Shown one piece after another: positions 10,621 through 20,692 of a stretch of 64,000 nucleotides of DNA. The notes below the pieces were generated by a model. The model was not told the DNA's origin, made no database searches, and saw only the letters and a list, made by a program, of their open reading frames with translations. Made by a program: the position numbers and the translations under genes. Each line of letters begins with the position of its first letter. Position 1 is the stretch's first letter. Source of the DNA: Xiphophorus maculatus (taxonomy: Eukaryota; Chordata; Actinopteri; Cyprinodontiformes; Poeciliidae); assembly GCF_002775205.1 (NCBI RefSeq), contig NC_036462.1, forward strand, positions 31,847,084-31,911,083. Reading direction: 5' to 3'.

Positions 10621-13600
10621 ATGACTAAACTACTCCTAGGTAAACCTTCTTCATTCACTCTTCAAGCCGATGAGCATTCAAAGCAAAGAATGGATTTTAT
10701 TGTGTGTCAAATATATACGATTGTCAAGCTGCTGTTGCCGCTCCTCCTTCTACCTGCTCATCATGATCATAATCATTATGTAAAGTTTGGATTATAGATT
10801 TTAACTGTTTAGATGATCATTTAGTATAGATAATAAGATGATATAGGAGTCGGTACCTCAAACATTAAGAGCTTAGCAGCTGAGAAATAGTCTAACTTTC
10901 TTTTCAGTTATAGGTATGTCCAAATATTGAGATAAAGTAACATGGCAACATGAGAAATGAAAACCTTGTTTGTAATTGTGGCTGAACAAAAATGTAAGAA
11001 ACTGAATTTCCTGTCAACAGTCCAGTGAAACAAAGAAAATGCAGCTTTGAAGTTTGTTTTTTTCGACTTGCTTCAAAACGCAGGGAGGACACTGAAGGCC
11101 AAAACACAAAAACAGCAATATATTTTTTATTTAGACCGAAACGTGTTAGTTATTATTATTATTATCATTGGCCAATGAGCCGATGCAAGAAAACTTTCTA
11201 AATTATTTGAATATTAAACTGAGTTTTATGCACTGTTTGATAACTACATAAGATTAATTGGAATGTATGTGTGATTGAATTGAAATTACATTTTTTGCAG
11301 TTTTTTGTGACAAGGTTTGTTGTGCGACAGAGCTGCAGAAATAAACTGAATTGAATTGAATTATTTGTACAGCTGTTGAAATATTTAAATTATATATATA
11401 TATATAAATATATATATATACAAAAAGATACATACCGGAACAAATATGAACCAGACCATAGAAGCACAACAAATATATTTTATCTGCCAATCATGAATGC
11501 CATGGTCTTGCTGTTTTTTTATTAAGATGTGACATTTTATTTTTGTCAGTAAAGCATAATCTATAATTACTATATTTATAATCGTCCTTTCTCTCTTTGT
11601 CTGTCAGCCGCCGTGGGCTTTCTGGTCCTCGCCCACATCGGTGAGTTTCAGCTGTAAAATAAATAATAAAGTTGCTTTTTTTTTTGACCGAATGCTGACC
11701 ATCTTTACGGCTTCTCTCCAAATGCCCTCAGCTTCATCCAATAAGCTGGTGTGTCACATGACCAACTGGGCCCAGTACAGACCCATCGGTGGTAAATTCA
11801 CCCCGGACAACATTGACCCGTTCCTCTGCACCCATGTCATCTACGCTCTGGCCACCATCAACAGCTTCAACCAGATCACTACCATTGAGTGGAATGATCA
11901 GGAGATGTACGCCAGACTTGACGGCCTCAAGAAATAGTAAGTCTGCATAGCAACGCAATTTCTCATGTCTGTATTTGCCGAGTCCAAGAGCATCTGTCTG
12001 CCTTGGCCACCGATATTATTTCTGGGGCACAAAATTGACTAAAAACATAATGGAACCCTGAAAGCAACGCCAAGAAAGATAAAAACAAAACTGTTGTGGT
12101 GATAAATCTAATGGAAGTCTGTTACTTACCCTTAAACCTGAATCAAATTTCATTATCCAGAATGCTGGACCGCATACTGAAGAGGCAGTTCAGCGTTTTG
12201 ATTCCAGCGTGTTGGAAAAAGACACGTCTAAAAGTCACAGAGCTTGTGTGCTGTGGTGGCGCAGGGGTTTAGCACAACCCATAAATGGAGGCCTTAGTCC
12301 TCGACTCGGCCGTCGCAGGTTCAATTCCCGGCCTGGTGACCTTTGCAGCACATCTTTCCCTTTTTTCAACTTTCCTGTCAGTTAACTATCAATTAAAGGC
12401 CTCTAGAGCCAACAAAACCTTTAAAAAAAAGTTGCAGAGCCATCAAAGACTGGAGTTTGACTCTCCTGATCAAAGAAAACCAAGCACAGTTAGCCAAAGC
12501 ATTAACTTGCAGCATGCACTCCTCCTACGATGGTTCCAACTTTTAGGAAAGAGGACTAGAGAGTATGTTCCAACTCTCAAGAGACGGTACCTTCCTTACC
12601 AGGTGATATGGAAGAGACTCAGATGAATTGTTGAACCTTGGGCCATGTCCCATGGGGGACTTTGTGGGGGAATACTTCAGGAGTATGATGTATCTAGGAT
12701 TGGAGAAACCTTTTCAACAATCTGTTGTAATGAACAGGATCTCAAAGCCCAGTTGTTCAAGAGTGGTTGGTTATTTGATTAGTTTGCTTTCTGTGCCTCC
12801 TTTGGAAGATTTCCCTGGGGAAGAGCCAAAACTCACATGAGAGATTATGTATCCCAGCTGGCCAAGGAATCCTTGGGATTCCCCAAAATGAGTTGTGGGT
12901 GTCACAAAGAAGAGGGGCATCAGGGATTTCCCCTGGACTTGATCCCAGATAACCACAAAGTAATGAATGGATGGATGGAAATGTTACGTTTTTCTAGCTC
13001 ACTGCTAAGCTGTTTAAACTACATTGGCCTGGCATGATTATGATGGAAAATTTCTTCACTTGTTTTAAGGTTTACCCTATTTTCTGCCTGTCTTTGTCAC
13101 TTAGCAACCCCGCACTGAAGACTCTGCTGTCTGTGGGAGGCACTGTAAATGGAGTGAGCCCGTAAGTCCCAATTTATCAAAACTTACTGTTAAATGCAGT
13201 GAACGTTTCTTAAGTACTGAATCCTTATAGCAGATATAAAATGTTTTCCTTTCAGATTCATTGCCATGGTTGGCAAACCAGAGACTCGACAAGCCTTCAT
13301 TATGTCAGCAATCAGCTTCCTGCGCACCCATAACTTTGACGGGCTGAATCTGGACTGGGAGTATCCTGGACACAACGGCAGCCCACCGGAGGACAAGGAC
13401 AGCTTCACTCTGCTGGTCTCGGTAAGCAGACCGTTCCTCACTACCCCTTACAGCAACTTCTAATGTGCTGTTATCTGTTATTTAACTTCTGCTTTGGAGA
13501 AGTTTGTCCTTAGTCCTTATGTAAGATAGGATCATTCAATTGTAGATGGAACAGTACATTAGATTGTTGCTTATTTTCAGTGTCAAAACAAAGGTTCTCA

Positions 13601-15808
13601 TTTAAAAATTGAAATCTTTGTCTGTCTTTCTGCGTACAGGAGCTGGCCAATGCGTTCCAGGATGACGCCACAGAAAACAGGAAGACAAGGCTGCTGCTTT
13701 CAGCCAATGTGGCCGGCTTCATTTCGACCATTGACAAGGCGTACGACGTCAGCAATATCGCACCGTAAGTTTCGCGACCCTGAAGTCATTTATGCTTTTA
13801 ATGTAATGTGCAGTCGTTATCTATTCCAGTCCAGACTGAGAGGAACAGAGACAGACTTAAATACCAGATCAGCAAACTAGTAAAAGCAACTGCTTATATA
13901 GAGGCAGTCACACTTGCTGATTGTTAAGAAAGGGAATTTAATCTGCAGCACCTGCTGCTTATTTTCCTCTTAAGCTTTATACAAGGAGCGAAGATCTTTG
14001 ATTCTCACAAACAGGGTTAATCTTTATTTAACAAGTATTAAAAGTAGCTGCCTGTCGCATGATGTTGTACAGTTGGGGTCAAGTCTAAATGATTTTAAGA
14101 TCTGGGAAATATCACATCCTTTTTGTCATACCCCTAAACACATGACCCTAGAAAAGGAGGATGGATTGTTTTATTACCATAATTTAATATTCTCAGCAAA
14201 CAAAGATATTAAGAACATATTTTGTTTCATTTTTTTTTATTAATTGTTTGCTATCCTATACAGTTTTAAAAAAAATTTTTGTATATACAATGCTTTTACA
14301 GATCAATACTTGCATATGTGCACTAATTCACTCTTGCTTTTCCATTTTTCTCTCTGTATTCCAACAGCCACATGGACTTCATGAACATCATGACCTACGA
14401 TTTCCATGGATACTGGGAGGCAGTGACTGGACACAACAGCCCACTGTACCGCAGCTCTGTTGACATCGGATCACAATTTCACTACAACATTGTAAGGAAC
14501 TAGAACTAGATCACACTGGACACTGGACTGACTTGTAAATACAAGTCAATAACTTGTATTCAATCTACATTCACACTGAGTGAATATAGATTGAATAAAA
14601 AAGTGTGTCACCAGTACTTTAAAGTGGTATTTATTGTAAATATCGTATTCTAAAGTGAAGATCCTAGTTTACCGTTGCTTGTCAACCCAACCAGCCTTCT
14701 GGACAGACTTCATCAAATTTGAGTGAATGTTTTATATCCACATTGTAAAACCTTTCACTTTCTAAACTATTTTTCCACAGAACTCCTCAGTGGCTCACTG
14801 GAGGTCTCTGGGGGCCCCAGCGGAGAAGCTGCTCCTGGGTTTCCCAACATACGGCCGGACCTACCGTCTCAGCACATCGGCGAACGGCCTGGGAGCTCCA
14901 TCCAACGGCCCCGCAGACGCTGGGCCCTACACCCGTACAGCTGGCTTCTGGGCCTACTACGAGGTACGGCTTCAACATTAACGAACTCGGTTCACTTTTT
15001 TGGCACAAGTCAGAAATAATTATGATAATGAGCAATTTTTGTAAAAAACAGTGGAATAAAATCAACGTGTAATGAGAAAAGACACATTTAGAGCAGAAAG
15101 TTGGATCTTTACGTTAGTTGTGCCAAGTTTAATTGCTTTATAACTCAATGTTCTGTTTGGGTTCTGCTCCCAGACCTGCGACTTCACCAACAATGCTGTA
15201 GTTTCCTGGATCTCTGAGCAGCATGTTCCTTATGCCACCTACGGCAGTGCTTGGGTGGGCTACGATGACAAACGCAGCTTTTCTTCCAAGGTAAGTAAAG
15301 CTGTTTTTCATTCATTGGTTCAGTCATAGTTCCTGTTTCTATCAACCTGATGGCCTTTTTTATTGCTCTTGTAGGTCCAGTTTATGACTGCAGAGTCTTT
15401 GGGCGGCGCTCATGTGTGGACTCTGGACATGGATGACTTTAGCGGATCGTTCTGTTCAGAAGGACCGTACCCCCTGATCAACCACCTCAGAATGTCAATG
15501 GGTACATTTTCTTCTCCTCTTCTACTATCTCTTAGCATGTTCTTTTTTAACCACTTAATCTACAGATTGATTTTTTTTTTCTGTTGTCCTCATATGAAGG
15601 TTTCGCTCCAAAGCCAACCACTACACCACGACCCACAACCACCAGGGATCCCATTGCCAGTTTTTGCGTTGGCCGTCCTGATGGGCTGTACGAGAATGCA
15701 GCTGATAAGAACACCTACTTCCAGTGTTTCCAGGGAAACACTTACCTCCACCACTGTCAGCCTGGTCTCGTCTACTGGGATCCCTGCAAGTGCTGCAACT
15801 GGCCCTAA
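10621..15808 (+). CDS. secreted chitinase, GH18 + CBM14, copy A
   Basis: Hydrolyses chitin beta-1,4 links if active. Coding exons: 10621-10639, 11608-11640, 11732-11936, 13105-13161, 13256-13421, 13640-13764, 14368-14491, 14781-14963, 15174-15290, 15375-15501, 15600-15808; every junction keeps frame, giving 454 aa. Residues 1-20 are a signal peptide ([20 protein letters not shown]). The GH18 barrel follows to about residue 385, then a Thr/Pro linker ([15 protein letters not shown]) and a CBM14 domain with six cysteines ending CKCCNWP. The catalytic segment is FDGLNLDWE with D138 and E140, and MTYDFHG holds Y212 and D213. Departures from the family: the second Asp of DxxDxDxE is Asn (N136), and Trp of SxGGW is Thr (T99). 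It may belong to a fish-specific branch of acidic/chitotriosidase-like chitinases, so no symbol is given. Confidence 0.93.
12250..12425 (+). mobile_element. tRNA-derived SINE in intron of chitinase A
   Basis: The head has a pol III A-box-like stretch (GTGGCGCAGGGGTTTAGCAC) and a B box (GGTTCAATTCC near 12318), followed by a unique body and an AATTAAAGGCCTCTAGAGCC end. This is a widespread teleost SINE type. An orthologous copy sits at 28443-28618, so it predates the duplication. Confidence 0.8.
12500..12985 (+). mobile_element. decayed LINE 3' fragment in intron of chitinase A
   Basis: A broken remnant whose end (CCTGGGGAAGAGCC ... GAGATTATGTATCCCAGCTGG ... GATGGATGGA) resembles the common teleost LINE 3' tail with GGAT repeats. 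The short reading frames here are pieces of it. The same remnant lies at 28693-29178 in unit 2. Confidence 0.6.
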
Positions 15809-15935
15809 GCCAGACAAGCATCCTCAAGAAATGATGACATCTCATTGAATGTTCACACCCAGAGCTACATGTTAGAGAAATCTGTCCACAGTGTCCATTA
15901 CTGCTTAACCTCAAGTGTGCTGCTCAAGAGCCCAA

Positions 15936-15941
15936 AATAAA
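15936..15941 (+). terminator. polyadenylation signal of chitinase A
   Basis: AATAAA 128 bp after the TAA stop; conserved after copy B. Confidence 0.8.
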
Positions 15942-16059
15942 TCAGTGATAAAATTTCATTGTGTCTGACTCAGTTCTGAAGACAAAAGAGGGTTTTTGAA
16001 CAAATGCAACAAATATGATCCATATCACAATATCATATCGCTTTAAAAGACAATTTGTG

Positions 16060-16112
16060 TAAGGTGGTACCAGGTGGTACCAGGGCTTTGAGGTGCGTCG
16101 CGACTCGTGGTG
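16060..16112. repeat. 10-bp minisatellite and flank at the Gypsy truncation point
   Basis: Two copies of GGTGGTACCA and then GGGCTTTGAGG...GTGGTGA. Unit 2 has the same block at 34581-34641 with three repeats and no retrotransposon beside it, so this is host sequence and not element sequence. Confidence 0.8.
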
Positions 16113-17691
16113 ATTGAGTTGTTTGGCAGACTGGAGGTAGGCTAAGTTTTTATGGTCCGTCCAGACTACCACTGGGTGTTCAGCACCCTCCAGCCAATGC
16201 CGCCACTCCTCCAGCGCCAGCTTGATGGCTAGTAACTCACGATCGCCCACATCGTAGTTACGTTCAGCGGGTGACAGTCTGCGAGAAAAAAACGCACACG
16301 GATGAGTCTTTTTGTCAGCGTCGGAGAACTGAGAAAGTACGGCTCCGACTCCTGTTTCAGAGGCGTCCACCTCCACTATAAACTGTCTATTAGAATGGGG
16401 TTGAATGAGAACCGGCGCCTGAGCGAAAAGTGATTTGAGGTGGAGAAAAGCCCTTTCAGCTTCGGGTGTTCATTCAAACGGTATTTTGGTGGAAATGAGA
16501 GCAGTGAGGGGTAGGGCCGTTTGGCTGTAGTTGCAGATAAAACGTCTGTAGAAGTTAGCGAAGCCCAAGAATCTCTGCAACTGTTTGCGGGTCTGCGGCA
16601 CTGGCCACTCCAACACTGCTTTGATCTTTTCCGTTGTTGGCCTTACCTGCCCGCCCTCGAGTATGAACCCTAAGAATGTCACAGATGTTTGGTGGAACTC
16701 GCACTTTTCAGCTTATTCTCTAAGAGACGTTGAAGGACCATCCGGACATGTCTTTTGTGTTCTGCAATGTTCCTGGAAAAAATAAGAATATCATCGAGAT
16801 AAACAAAGATGAAAATGTTGAGAAAGTCTCGGAGAACATCATTAACTAGGGCCTGAAAAAAGGCTGGGGCGTTGGATAAACCAAAGGGCATAACTAGATA
16901 CTCGAAGTGACCTAGAGGGGTCTTGAATGCAGTCTTCCATTCATCCCCCTGGCGGATGCGGAGCAGGTGATAAGCATTCCGTAGGTCCAGTTTTGTGAAA
17001 ACCGTAGCACCATGAACAGGTTCTAGAGCAGAAGAAAGAAGAGGTAATGGATACTTGTTTTTAACTGTAATCAAGTTCAATCCCCTATAATCAATGCATG
17101 GTCTTAACGATCCATCCTTCTTCCCTACAAAAAAAAATCCCGCTCCTAAAGGAGAGGATGAGGGACGAATGATGCCTGCAGCCAAGGAGTCCTTAATATA
17201 GGTCTCCATGGCCTCACGTTTGAGACGAGAGATGTTATAGAGGCGACTGGATGGTAAAGGGGCTCCGGGGAGGAGATCTATTGCGCAGTCATATGGTCGA
17301 TGAGGGGGAAGTGAGAGCGCTTTAGTCTTACTGAAGACTGCTGCTAGGTCCCGATACTCCGCAGGGATTAGGGACATGTCGGAAGGGTCTACCTCCTGCG
17401 TAACCGCCGGTGGTGAACTTGGAGGCACTGCAGAGTGGAGACAATCTGAGTGACAGCGGAGATACCAGGATTCAATATGCGAATCTGCCCAGTTTATATG
17501 AGGGTTATACTTCTGAAGCCAATTGAATCCCAGGACTATAGCGGAGGTAGCTGACGGAAAGACAAAGAAAGAAATCAGTTCACTGTGGTTACCCGAAATG
17601 ACTAATCCTAGTGGTTTAGTTTTGTGAGTTATTGGTGGTAGAAATTTACCGTCTAGGGCGGTAACGCAGAGAGGAACCGAAAGGGGAATGG
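16113..17691 (-). pseudogene. Gypsy pol: end of protease, reverse transcriptase, partial RNase H
   Basis: The reverse transcriptase core is open at 17428-16679 (minus). Diagnostic motifs include [27 protein letters not shown] and the catalytic YLDD ([10 protein letters not shown]). Near 16680 the frame changes. The connection/RNase H part then continues through [11 protein letters not shown] with a stop at about 16470, and resumes with [16 protein letters not shown] and [10 protein letters not shown], the RNase H signatures. Homology ends abruptly after that. At least two frame-breaking lesions plus the terminal truncation mean no functional polyprotein. Confidence 0.88.
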
Positions 17692-18841
17692 TAGTGATGT
17701 TACGTGATGTGCCGAGGCTTCGAGGCGTGTGTCGAGTAATGGAGGGGGCGTTTCCGTAAAGCGCATATCGAGGCTTGCTTCATTTAGGGGAGGAGCCGAA
17801 AACGATGACGTCCGAAGCCTCGCTGCCCGGCTGTACCACGTGACTGCTTCGGGAAGTGGCTCAGATCTTGGCGCGGGGTTTGACAGCTTTAGAAACCCCA
17901 CAGGCTCCATTCAAAATGTGGGTTGTTGTAGGCGAGTTACGGTCAGTTGAGAGAGTGGATAGAGTTTTGATAGTTTGGATAGCAGAGTTTGGATAGTGGT
18001 TATTTAGTTTGAGACAGTTAGTTTGGTGTTTGGAGAGTTTAGGAGATAGATAGATAGATAGATAGATAGATAGGAGATTTAGGAGTGCGAGGACAGGATA
18101 GGAGTAGGATGGAGCCGGCGAGAAAGAGGAGGATTTCCCCTATGTGGGAACATTTTGATTTGATAAGCCCTAACAAGGTAAGGTGAACTGAACATTTGCA
18201 GATGCATTAGTTTGCTTATGAGGAACTGTATTTTTCACTGTTTCTTATTTTCTGTAAAGGTGAGGTGTTTATTGTGCTCCAAGGAGTTGGGGTACAATAA
18301 TAACACCTCATCCATGTAGTGTCAAAAAAGAGAACTCGTTTGAAACCAAAAACTGTGGAGAAATTGTTGTTTCTTAATAAAAATACATGAAATCATCCAA
18401 GTTACACAAGCATTAGCCTATTCACGACCCCCTCCCTAGTTCCACAAGCACTTTCACTGTCCTCTGCCTGATTAAGCCCATGCCATTTTTCTAGAGTCAC
18501 AGAAAAACATTACACAACATGCCATATCACATGACACTACTATTTTGGGAATAATTACACACACAGAATACATTCAAACAATATTTTATTACACACATAT
18601 GTGTATACATAATTTATGTAGACAAATGATTTCGTCCTACACCTTTTGTGAAGTTATTCCCAAGAGCCATAATAGACAAAAATTCAATGCATCACACGTG
18701 TTAAGATACAGCTGGCTGTGATTTTACACCTGGCCAGTAGGTGGTTTCGTGTGCACATGAAGCTTCAAGAAATGAACCCTTTCTCGAACCAGTTGGCTCA
18801 AGTGGTTCAATGCCTCATGAGGCTTCATCTCACCATCACTA
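17692..18841. mobile_element. non-autonomous hAT transposon nested in the Gypsy element
   Basis: A 1,150-bp insert bounded by perfect 8-bp target duplications GGGAATGG (17684-17691 and 18842-18849). Inverted ends begin TAGTGATG on both sides. It interrupts the protease region: Gypsy coding sequence ending just right of 18842 resumes left of 17691. The interior contains a GATA microsatellite (18047-18072) and a BED-finger remnant. The 8-bp duplication and TAGTGATG ends are the basis for the hAT call. Confidence 0.9.
18109..18319 (+). pseudogene. hAT transposase remnant: N-terminal BED-type zinc finger
   Basis: Two short exons. 18109-18177 starts at ATG and encodes MEPARKRR...SPMWEHFDLI...NK. 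After an intron of about 80 bp (donor GTAAGG, acceptor TCTGTAAAG), 18260-18319 encodes VRCLLCSKELGYNNNTSSM and a stop. The W-x-H/F spacing and C-x2-C pair are those of a BED finger; the distal histidines and all of the catalytic transposase are gone. This links the insert to an autonomous hAT parent. Confidence 0.7.
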
Positions 18842-18842
18842 G

Positions 18843-19140
18843 GGAATGGTTTCAATTGCCATCTGTTTGACTAAGGTGGAATCTATGAGATTCTGTTCGC
18901 ACCCAGAATCTATGAGTACGGAAAAATTTAAAGAATCATTTCTGACAAACAGAGTGGCAGGGAGAAGTAGTCGAGGAGAATCTCTCTTTTCTTGTTTTAA
19001 CTGGCCCGCCAGCCTCCTCTCATCTACTGACGGGCCTGGGCTTTTGCCCGACTAGGACAGGCAGCGATGTAATGGCCTGGCGACCCGCAGTACAGACACA
19101 GATGGGAACTCAGCCTCTTTTGCCGTTCCTCGGGAGTCAG
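18843..19140 (-). pseudogene. Gypsy gag zinc knuckle and protease region
   Basis: After the stop that ends gag there is a CCHC knuckle ([14 protein letters not shown]) near 19050-19100. A second in-frame stop follows, and then the protease with VLIDSGCEQNLID, where DSG is the catalytic Asp triad. The reading frame then runs into the hAT insertion. Confidence 0.8.
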
Positions 19141-20046
19141 TCAAGCTCTCCCAATCTGCATGGGTTCTGGTTCTGACAGGGTCTGTGAGGGAAATGGAGG
19201 TTGAGATAATTGTGACACTGGAGAGAGAGCAAACTTCAGAGGCGGACTCCTCCTGGTCTTTTCTTTATTACGATCCCTCATACGGTTGTCTAAACAAATA
19301 GCGAGGGAAATTAAGTCATTCAGAGAGTTTGGTTCATCTGTAGTGGCTAGTTCGTCCTTTAGTGACTCATTAAGGGCTTGAAAAAACATGCTTTTCAGAG
19401 CCCGTTCATTCCATCCTGAAGAGGCTGCCCTGATCCTGAAGTCTACAGCAAAATCTGCCACAGATCTTGGCCCTTGTTTAATAGACCATAGATTTCTAGA
19501 ACTAGAGGCGTTATCGGGTTCTTGACAGAAAGTCTGTTTAAACTCCACCAGGAACTCGTCAAACGAGCAGCCAAAGTTGGATGGATCTTTAAATCTAGCC
19601 TCTGCCCAATCCAGAGCTCTCCCTGACAGATGGGAAATTATGTATGAAATCTTAGTTCCGTCATGAGCAAAACTCCGTGGAGAGTTATTAAAAGCTAGGG
19701 AGCATTGTAAAAGGAATCCCCCACAACGATTGATTTCACCTGAGTATTTCTCTGGGTTGGGCAGGCGAGTCTCAGAAAACCCGGGATGGACTGGAGGTGA
19801 TGGATCTGGAGCCGAGTCTGGAGCAGGGACTGGATTGGGAGCTGGAGCGGCGCCGGCAGCAGCGCCCTGTTGAAGAGCCCTTTGTAACAGGTTAGCCAGG
19901 TTGTCCAAACGCTGGTTGGTTTCATGCTGTTGGTTGCCAAGGATCCTTAACGCTGCCTCATGCGATTGAATGAGTGAGTTTTGTTCTGCTACTGTTCTCC
20001 TGAGTGCTTCCGCTGGGTCAGTATGCAGGCCGGAGTGTTCTGTCAT
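19141..20046 (-). CDS. Gypsy gag (prematurely stopped)
   Basis: Capsid-type Gag from the ATG at 20046. An N-terminal coiled region rich in Gln and Asn (QQHETNQRLDNLANLLQRAL) is followed by an Ala/Pro-rich linker and the Gypsy capsid domain (SGRALDWAEARF, FCQEPDNASSSRNL, SVADFAVDFRI). It ends with a TGA at 19141-19143, just before the zinc knuckle would be read, so the stop probably arose by mutation. A longer frame starts upstream, inside the LTR boundary; the 20046 start fits the usual MTE-type beginning of such elements. Confidence 0.75.
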   Translation of the reverse strand: MTEHSGLHTDPAEALRRTVAEQNSLIQSHEAALRILGNQQHETNQRLDNLANLLQRALQQGAAAGAAPAPNPVPAPDSAPDPSPPVHPGFSETRLPNPEKYSGEINRCGGFLLQCSLAFNNSPRSFAHDGTKISYIISHLSGRALDWAEARFKDPSNFGCSFDEFLVEFKQTFCQEPDNASSSRNLWSIKQGPRSVADFAVDFRIRAASSGWNERALKSMFFQALNESLKDELATTDEPNSLNDLISLAICLDNRMRDRNKEKTRRSPPLKFALSPVSQLSQPPFPSQTLSEPEPMQIGRA

Positions 20047-20072
20047 GTTGGACGCTATTCGCTTAACCCACA

Positions 20073-20692
20073 TGCAGAACACAAACAGGAGATGAAGGAA
20101 TCAGATAAATAAAATTTATTGATGAACAGATCAACAGTGAGAAATGTGAGTAAGTTCGAGCCCCCACTGGATCCGGGGCGTCAGTGATCTGAAGACTGGA
20201 GAGATGACAGGTAAGTGGTGTAGTAGTAATTATGGGGAAGGAGGAATGGAGCGGGCTTACTGGGAGAGAGGAAGAGGATTCGCCAGGGAGGTAGGTCGTA
20301 GAGAGGCTGGAGTCCGGGTTCTTGCACAAGAGAGGGGTTCCGATGGCGGGGAGTAGCCGAAGGGAGGCACGTCGGAGGGCGGGCAGGGAATCGGACCGTA
20401 GTCGACCGAGGGACGGTTCCACGGGAGGAATCCTGAGAGAAGGTCAGAGGAAAAAGGCTCAGATTAGCAGAGTACACGAATTAATTCTCAGAGAACTACG
20501 CTCAGAGGGGCTCAGGGTACCAAAACAGGTATAATACTCCGGCGCCGGCGAACTGGCCACCCGCTCCTCTTATGCTGGTGTTGATGAGGCTGATAACACA
20601 CAGGTGCGCGGTGACCATCCTCCTCCAGAAGCCTCCTTGTGGCTCCCCCTGGTGGACAAAACAGCTCGCTACAAAAACTCCAGCCTCTAACA
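20073..20692 (-). mobile_element. 5' LTR of the Gypsy element
   Basis: In element orientation it begins TGTTAGAGG at 20692, where unit 1 and unit 2 sequences diverge, and appears to end ...TTCTGCA at 20073, 27 bp before gag. An AATAAA lies near its 3' end (20110-20120). There is no second LTR to compare, so the inner boundary is an estimate. Confidence 0.6.

Larger units (their letters stand above)
16113..20692 (-). mobile_element. Ty3/Gypsy LTR retrotransposon, 5' part only, broken
   Basis: Read on the minus strand: LTR, gag with zinc knuckle, protease, reverse transcriptase and the start of RNase H. It stops mid-RNase H at about 16113, so integrase and the 3' LTR are missing. Pol is interrupted by a hAT element and by in-frame stops and a frame change. 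It is absent from unit 2, where 167 bp of other sequence (34642-34808) occupies the site. The element therefore inserted after the duplication and has been inactivated since, or arrived as part of a rearrangement. Confidence 0.9.

Noticed and set aside
12241-12345. tRNA gene suggested by A- and B-box-like sequence
   Set aside because: No cloverleaf or anticodon arm could be drawn, and the body continues as a known SINE layout, so it is a retroposon head.
12285-12626. 113-codon frame in chitinase A intron and its copy at 28478
   Set aside because: Lies across a SINE and LINE remnants and is not spliced into the chitinase; frame differs between the two copies.
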